This document shows, piece after piece, positions 58,597 to 64,000 of a DNA stretch of 64,000 nucleotides. The DNA lies in NCBI GenBank assembly GCA_012862575.1, contig BLSF01000034.1, positions 193,712-257,711 of the forward strand, written 5' to 3'. The notes beneath the pieces were generated by a model. That model did not search any database. It had not been told where the DNA came from and worked only from the letters and a program-made list of their open reading frames with translations. Both the position numbers and the translations under genes were made by a program. Each line of letters opens with the position of its first letter. Position 1 is the stretch's first letter. This DNA comes from Parietichytrium sp. I65-24A. Taxonomy: Eukaryota > Sar > Bigyra > Thraustochytrida > Thraustochytriidae.

Positions 58597-61235
58597 TCAC
58601 CTCCCGATCACACCCCCGCCTTGGATATGATCCGGGCTGAGCTTGAATAACGCCGCTTCCTCATCGTCGTTAAGACTGTGTTTTGACCCATCCTCAGTAA
58701 TGATCTCCTGCGGGTCCGATTCAATGTGATACGCTTCACCAGATTTGACACCATGACCTACTGAAAAATTTTGTGAGTGCCCGTGCAGACTCTGATGCGA
58801 TTGAGAGGTGCGTGCATGTTGATTCAAGGCTGGATGAAATTGCTGAAAGGAATCAGATACATGCCTCTCATGGCCTCTTTTCCCGTTTGCCTGACCGCAG
58901 CGACGATCGATATTATTTCTCCCCTCCCGAAAGGAGGTATGGTCGAGCGTAGCAGCACCAGCAGCACCCATTGGAATGCCGAAACTCCCTAGGGCAACCA
59001 TATCTGCTTGTTGCTGCAGTTGTTGCTGGTGCTGTTGCAGATGGTTTGTGAAGGCTGCAGAAGACGGGTAGCCCGATGGCCTGCTGCCCATCATGACTGA
59101 CGCTGATGAGGAGAGGGACAGATATGAATTGGGCACTCCGACATACGGAGGGCAAGATGCCAGCTGCACGAGACTCGATGGATGCAGGCCTGACACAAAG
59201 TTCACACTAGGGGCTACCGCACCGCTAGCCAGCTGCATCTCCATTTGCTGTAGCCCATTCTCCCAATTGATTTGATTCGACATCGGATACGGGGGCAGAG
59301 GCCTCTCCAGAGGGGACAGTGGAGAAAGTTTGGCCATTGTCTGGTGCACAGGAATCGGGGCCACATGAACGTCAATAGTGAGCCCGCCCCAACCCGGCGG
59401 TGCTTGCATTGCGTTAGGGGTTGGCAAGCTGTGCTTCGGAAAGTTCATAGCGGCAACCGAGCCGGTATTTTGAAATTGCATGCCATCAGAAACGTTTAAA
59501 CGTGCATCGGCACCACCAACTCCGTAGCCTGAGTGGATTGGATTAAAAGCTGTGCTGCCGTCGCCAAATGAGACGGCCCGGTCCGTGTAATTTGAGTTGA
59601 ATGACATTGCAGGGGAAATGTTGGAATAAGACGAGGAAAGCGGCGGAGCTGAAGGCTCCAAACAGGGCGCAGCCGCTCCAAAGGAGAGATTGTGTGCTGC
59701 CACGGAGCAAGACGGGTCGATGCGCATGTGTTTGCTGCCAAAGCAACCAGCGTCCGTCGAGTCTGTCGTGGTGACGCTGTTGCCAACGCGCGTAGAAGCC
59801 AACGGCAGAGGCGTAAAAGGTTCTACAAAGGCCTGTCGAGTCAAAAAAGGGTGTGACCGAATTTGAGCGGCGGTCCACCGCACACTTGGATCGAGTTGCA
59901 ACAGTCCGCAAACAAGATCATGGAGAGCTGCTCTTGAGCAATTTTGGAGTGCAGATATCGTATCCTTTTCTGCCGATCTGTGTGTCCCATTGATGAGAAT
60001 CTCTTGCAAAGTAAGCTCTTTGATGTAGCGCTTGGTAATCTCCTCCTTCGCAAGGCCTTGCGACTGAGCCCACTCTGCCGCAGTCAACAAGACCCATTTC
60101 TCAGCGTTTAAAGGCGGGACAAAGACTTGCTTGAAGAACTTTCTCGCTTCACGCGCACTGGCGAGCATGCTAGACGGAAATTCGCCTAGGGTTTCTGAGA
60201 TACGGCAGAGCTGGTTGTGCTCAGAGACTCCCGGGAACAAAGGGAGCCCGATGTACAGCTCCACGGCAAGGCACCCAAGAGACCACATGTCAATTGCGTT
60301 GTCATACGAGAGACCCACCAAAACCTCTGGTGCACGATAGAAGCGCGACTGAATGTACGTGTACACCGTCTGATTTTTAAAGCACGAGGAGCCAAAATCA
60401 ATCAGCTGTACTCGAGCCGTGCCATTTTCCTCCAACAGGATATTTTCTGGCTTGACATCGCAATGAATGACATCAATGTCAGCAAGTACAGTAAGAGCTT
60501 CATTCACCTGCGCGAGGCAGCTCTGAATGAATTCCAGAGGGAGACCCTTAAATTTGTTCTGCTTGATCATCTCGTAGAGGTTTATTGAAAGCAATGGAAA
60601 GACGAGGCAAAGATGGTTCCCATGCTCGAAAGAGTCCAAGAGCGGGACGATGTAGCGGCGCGAAGCCGCTCGAGATTCTTCCTCTGCATTCAGCATGCAC
60701 AGAATTCGAGTCTCCACCAAAGCTTGCGAATAATACGCCGGTTTATTCTATCAAACATTAAAAAAAAAAAGTTTGCCAGCTTCGTTAGATTCACGCCATT
60801 GTCACTTTGCGCCTTCAACGAATTGCGTTCAGCTCGACTTACCTTGACGACCTTTACCGCGACTTTACGAAGCACCATTCTCGTCGTGTCATCTACCATC
60901 TCGCATTGTACGACCTGACCGAAGGACCCTTGGCCCACCATCTCTTCCACCCTGAAGCTGTACCCTTTACTGGAAACGAGCACATCGTTCACGTAAAGAA
61001 TCAAGTCATTGGATATGTTGTCCAGCCCGCCATTCTCTCGAGGCTGGCAGTCTTTGGACAATCCTCGGCGGGGAATCTGACTCTTCTGAAACGCGAATCC
61101 TTCGCAAGCGCGCTTGTACGTATCCGCAAGATGCACCGTCGTCTTCATGAGAGGAGCTCCCGAGTTGTGCAGCCACTCAGCCGTGCGCGCCCGCTCGCGT
61201 CTTTTCTCCGCACTGATCTTGTCGCGATTCACCAT
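58597..61235 (-). CDS. YAK1: YAK1-type dual-specificity protein kinase (DYRK family)
   Basis: Two exons on the minus strand, 61235-60843 and 60747-58597, give 847 aa. The 95-nt intron has a GTAAGT donor, a T-rich tract and a TAG acceptor. Splicing joins AVKVVK to NKPAYYSQALVETRIL, restoring the DYRK alignment. The ATG at 61235 (MVNRDKISAEK) is the first in frame. Before the kinase lies the YAK1 motif NDLILYVNDVL. Kinase landmarks: glycine loop GQGSFGQV, Lys128, catalytic HCDVKPEN (Asp228), DFGSS (Asp248), and the activation loop VYTYIQSRFYRAPE, whose second Tyr (262) is the site DYRKs autophosphorylate. The domain ends near residue 445. About 400 residues of Gln/Asn/Ser/Pro-rich tail follow. 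YAK1 restrains growth downstream of TOR/PKA signalling in other organisms, in cytosol and nucleus. Confidence 0.95.
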
Positions 61236-61667
61236 TTCTCCACCTAGCACAAGCGGAAGAACAACTTGGCCGCTCGGACTGAACCTTGCTGCTTGCTGCT
61301 CAACTGCTCATTCGCCCATGCCCTGGGAGCCGCCGCCCGCCGCAAGCGCACGGCGAGTTGTTGTGGCGAACGCCAAGCCAAATTCACTCTTGAGCACTCC
61401 GTCCTCGTTCCCACCAACCTTCCTTCGCCCGTATATATTAAAAAAACAATCAAACAAACAAACACCTGCTACTCAACAGATTCCAAATGTCGCTCCTCTA
61501 GTAGCTATATTCCCGGTCAGACCGTTCTCCGATTGCTTTCTTTCTTTCTTTCTTTCTTTCTTCACTCTCTCACTCGTTCCCTGCAAGCCAGCAGAGCCGA
61601 CACACAACTCTATTCAACAAAGTGTCCGCGCGTACACCCTCGTGAGCCCCCACACCACTTCTCTTTC

Positions 61668-61693
61668 CTGCTTCCTGCTTCCTACTTCCTCCC
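61668..61693. repeat. Heptamer array (TTCCTGC), about 3.5 copies
   Basis: Short 7-bp units with one substitution, about 430 bp upstream of the YAK1 start. Confidence 0.85.
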
Positions 61694-62674
61694 TTGGCCG
61701 TGTGCGAAGGCGCAAGCTGGTTCTTTCCTTCTCCGCTTCTAGCTAGCTAACTAGCAAACCAGCTGCTACTAGCCAGGCAGGTGTTCCAGCCTATTTCGCG
61801 ATGTCGTGCGCGAGGACACTTGCGCGCACACCCCTGTAAGAGCTAGAGTTTCGTCTGGCCGCCTGGCTAGTCGTGCAAGGCAACTTGTTGCGATTTGTTG
61901 CGTTGTTCGATTGCCTCTTTCCCCGGCTCGTACCGAGGGATAGTGAGGTACTAATCGCAACTACGGCGACGCTAGTGGGGAGTCCTAGCCGGATTTCAGG
62001 AGAGTTTGGGGCCCTTTGGGATTTGACTCGGACATTAAGGTTTAGAGTAGTTGGCAATAGCGTCTTCCCTGTGCTCGCACGTCCCCCTTTGGGAGCATAG
62101 ACGGTGGTAGACAGCGTGTAGTGTGTAGTAGAGGGTGAATAGGGAGAGAGACATCGTAGGAGGGGCTTAGGCGTTGATAGGGTGTGCCGAAAAAGTGTTG
62201 CTGGCTGATGATCAAGACGTAAGACTATAGTGAAAGGATGTGTATAGGTATAAGAGTCGGTGACGCAAGACGAAGCGATTGACACCCCGCCAATCAGACA
62301 CGTTTGATAACAAAACACGCGCAGTGAGCACTGTTAAATATATACGTTCCCTAACAGAGTATCCTGGTCTGCTTTGAAGTTTCACCGCATCTTTCACAAT
62401 ACATGCCGCTACCAGCACCATATCTTAATCGAGTTTTAATAAAACGCTATGCCCGCTACCACTTCCAATAATAATTTGTATCAGATACTTACGCTGTCTA
62501 CAATAAGATAGACTATATCGTAGAGTAAGGTTGCGAGGGTACTACTTGAAGGTAAACGAGCGTTAAAAGTGGCTAGTAGTAGCTATAGAGCTAGTTAGTC
62601 ACGAATACACTAATGGGAAGAGATTGGAGCAAAATCAGAACAGTTTCATCCCAGCAACTTTAAAATCAATTGAT

Positions 62675-62687
62675 TGATTGACTGTGA
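62675..62687 (-). promoter_or_regulatory. Recurrent 13-mer TCACAGTCAATCA (copy 4, minus strand)
   Basis: An exact reverse-complement copy lying 1.4 kb upstream of the YAK1 start and in the same orientation as that gene. Confidence 0.3.
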
Positions 62688-63223
62688 ATGAGATAAAACC
62701 ACAGGGAGCAAGAGGCAAGTCACCAAAATTTCAAGCAAACAAACTTTTTTGCTTCTCCTCGCTTCCCGCCTTTTGTCTGACAGATCCTTCTGCCGAGAAC
62801 AAAAGTCTTCGATCATCTATCTCTGTCTCTACGTCGGCCTCGAGCCCTGTGCCTTGTGAGATCCCATAAGTACGAAGTACCTGGGCAGGCAGGGATTCTA
62901 AGAGCAGCACGGAAAGCATCGCGGAATGGATGTGTGCGCACCTTGTTTGTTGCGTCTTGCAAAGTCTTGCATGTCTTCCACGGCGGCACAAACGTCATCG
63001 CACACACGTGAACTACTACTGCACAAGTGCACACCATCACAAAAGTGGCGATCGTCATGTAGAATGTGGTGATCGACTGAGTCGTGAAATTTGTCAAGTA
63101 AGTTAGAGGGCGAAAGCATCAAGCGTAGAGTGTAAAGCGATCGGCTGGAGCCAATTGATTCTAAGGTGCGTTTGTTCACTTTGATGGAGGGGTTGTGTAT
63201 GTAAAGTGGGTTGAGGACGGGTG

Positions 63224-64000
63224 TCAGTGGAGCTGGCGCGCGACGAGAGCAGAATACAGTCCGTTGGCTTGCATCAGCGATTGATGGGTTCCTTGCTCGC
63301 AGACCTGGCCATCTTGGATCACCAGTATGCGGTGTGCGTTGCGAACGGTGGACAAGCGGTGGGCGATGACCAAAGTTGTCTTGCCGACCATCACCCTGTC
63401 AAGAGCTTCTTGAACGAGATGCTCACTCTCTGCGTCTAAGGCAGAGGTGGCTTCATCGAGTAGAAGGACTTTGGGGCACGCGAGTAAGGCTCTGGCAATC
63501 GCGACGCGTTGCCGCTCCCCACCTGAAAGCGTAACTCCGCGTTCACCAACAAGGGTTTTGAAGCCTTCAGGGAACTTCTGAATAAAATTGAGAGCATTGG
63601 CCTGCTTGGCAGCCTCCCGCACCTCATCGTCGGTAACCTCGCGATGCACGCCATAGCGAATATTGTCTTCGATGCTCATAGAGAAGAGCGTTGGCTGCTG
63701 CGAAACAACGCCAATAAAGCCATGAAGCTTGATCGTGGACATGCTTCGGATGTCCTTGCCGTCCACCAGAACCCTACCTTGATCGGGGTCATAGAACCGG
63801 AGGAGAAGGTTTATAATTGTGCTTTTCCCTCCGCCGGATGGCCCGACGAGCGCGGTGATTTCGCTCGGCTCCGATACAAAGCTTACGTCTTGCAGGACCT
63901 TGATGTCGGGCCGCGAAGGGTAGGTGAAGGAGATATTTTCAAAAGTGATCTTGCCGACAATCTGCTCGGATTCGAGTTCCTTTTTGGCTGAATCGCCGGT
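63224..64000 (-). CDS. ABCB-family ABC transporter, C-terminal nucleotide-binding domain (5' part beyond the window)
   Basis: The minus-strand frame is open from base 64000 to a stop at 63224, giving 258 codons of the C-terminus. It is a complete ABC ATPase domain: A-loop region ISFTYPSRPDIKVLQDVSF, Walker A GPSGGGKST, Q-loop VVSQQPTLF, signature LSGGERQR, Walker B VLLLDEATSALD and H-loop IAHRLSTVRNA. It ends LVARQLH. The YPSRPD and NIRYGV motifs place it with ABCB exporters (MDR, TAP, ABCB10 type), which drive lipids, peptides or hydrophobic compounds across membranes by ATP hydrolysis. The membrane domains lie upstream, outside the window, so half or full transporter and the substrate cannot be decided. 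Confidence 0.93.
   Translation of the reverse strand, partial: TGDSAKKELESEQIVGKITFENISFTYPSRPDIKVLQDVSFVSEPSEITALVGPSGGGKSTIINLLLRFYDPDQGRVLVDGKDIRSMSTIKLHGFIGVVSQQPTLFSMSIEDNIRYGVHREVTDDEVREAAKQANALNFIQKFPEGFKTLVGERGVTLSGGERQRVAIARALLACPKVLLLDEATSALDAESEHLVQEALDRVMVGKTTLVIAHRLSTVRNAHRILVIQDGQVCEQGTHQSLMQANGLYSALVARQLH

Larger units (their letters stand above)
61236..63223. other. Intergenic region between the ABC transporter and YAK1 genes
   Basis: These 2 kb lie between two minus-strand genes. They hold TTTC runs near 61540, a TTCCTGC heptamer array and the 13-mer on the minus strand at 62675. No gene is recognised; the part nearest 63223 is probably the 3' UTR of the ABC gene. Confidence 0.7.

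Noticed and set aside
1-64000. Transposons or virus-like elements
   Set aside because: No transposase, reverse transcriptase, integrase, capsid or long terminal repeats were seen in any frame. The direct duplications are explained by the assembly gaps.

Overview
The window is nuclear DNA of a unicellular eukaryote. It holds sixteen protein-coding loci in 64 kb. Most are long single-exon frames, and five have one or two short GT-AG introns (72 to 172 nt) with GTAAGT-type donors. The gene set is eukaryotic throughout: SMC2, MCM8, a URI prefoldin, YAK1 kinase, a snapin-like subunit, a SUN-domain protein, a DH-PH-FYVE-WW RhoGEF, a SEC14-GOLD protein, a purple acid phosphatase and an ABCB transporter. 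The TmcB-like PAS membrane protein and the protease with a Thr/Lys/Pro tail are protist-type proteins. The mix fits a stramenopile such as a thraustochytrid, but the sequence alone does not prove the group. Three single-N assembly gaps lie at 14886, 40967 and 46484. Two of them are flanked by near-identical copies, which suggests unmerged alleles of a diploid genome.

Layout from left to right: a WD40/IQ giant (minus, runs off the left edge); SEC14-GOLD (plus); trypsin-like protease (plus); a GC-rich coiled-coil protein (minus, gapped); URI (plus); MCM8 (minus); an acidic/basic bipolar protein (plus); a SUN-domain membrane protein (minus); a multi-pass membrane protein of unknown family (plus); purple acid phosphatase (plus); DH-PH-FYVE-WW (minus); a 4.2 kb gene-free stretch; a TmcB-like PAS membrane protein (plus, with a duplicated start fragment and a duplicated 3' end); a 1029-aa protein with a PH-like region (plus); SMC2 (minus); snapin-like (plus); YAK1 (minus); and an ABCB transporter (minus, runs off the right edge). 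Genes mostly alternate in strand, giving divergent promoters of 1 to 2.4 kb and tight convergent 3' ends of about 130 to 330 bp.

There is no operon and no shared pathway across the window. Functional themes are chromosome maintenance (SMC2, MCM8), signalling (YAK1, RhoGEF, TmcB-like), membrane and lipid traffic (SEC14-GOLD, snapin-like, SUN-like, ABCB) and secreted hydrolases (protease, phosphatase).

The intergenic DNA has its own pattern. It carries at least seventeen short tandem arrays whose unit is 7 or 8 bp, a recurring palindrome GTACTAGTAC, and an exact 13-mer TCACAGTCAATCA present four times. I found no CRISPR array, rRNA, convincing tRNA, virus-like element or transposon.
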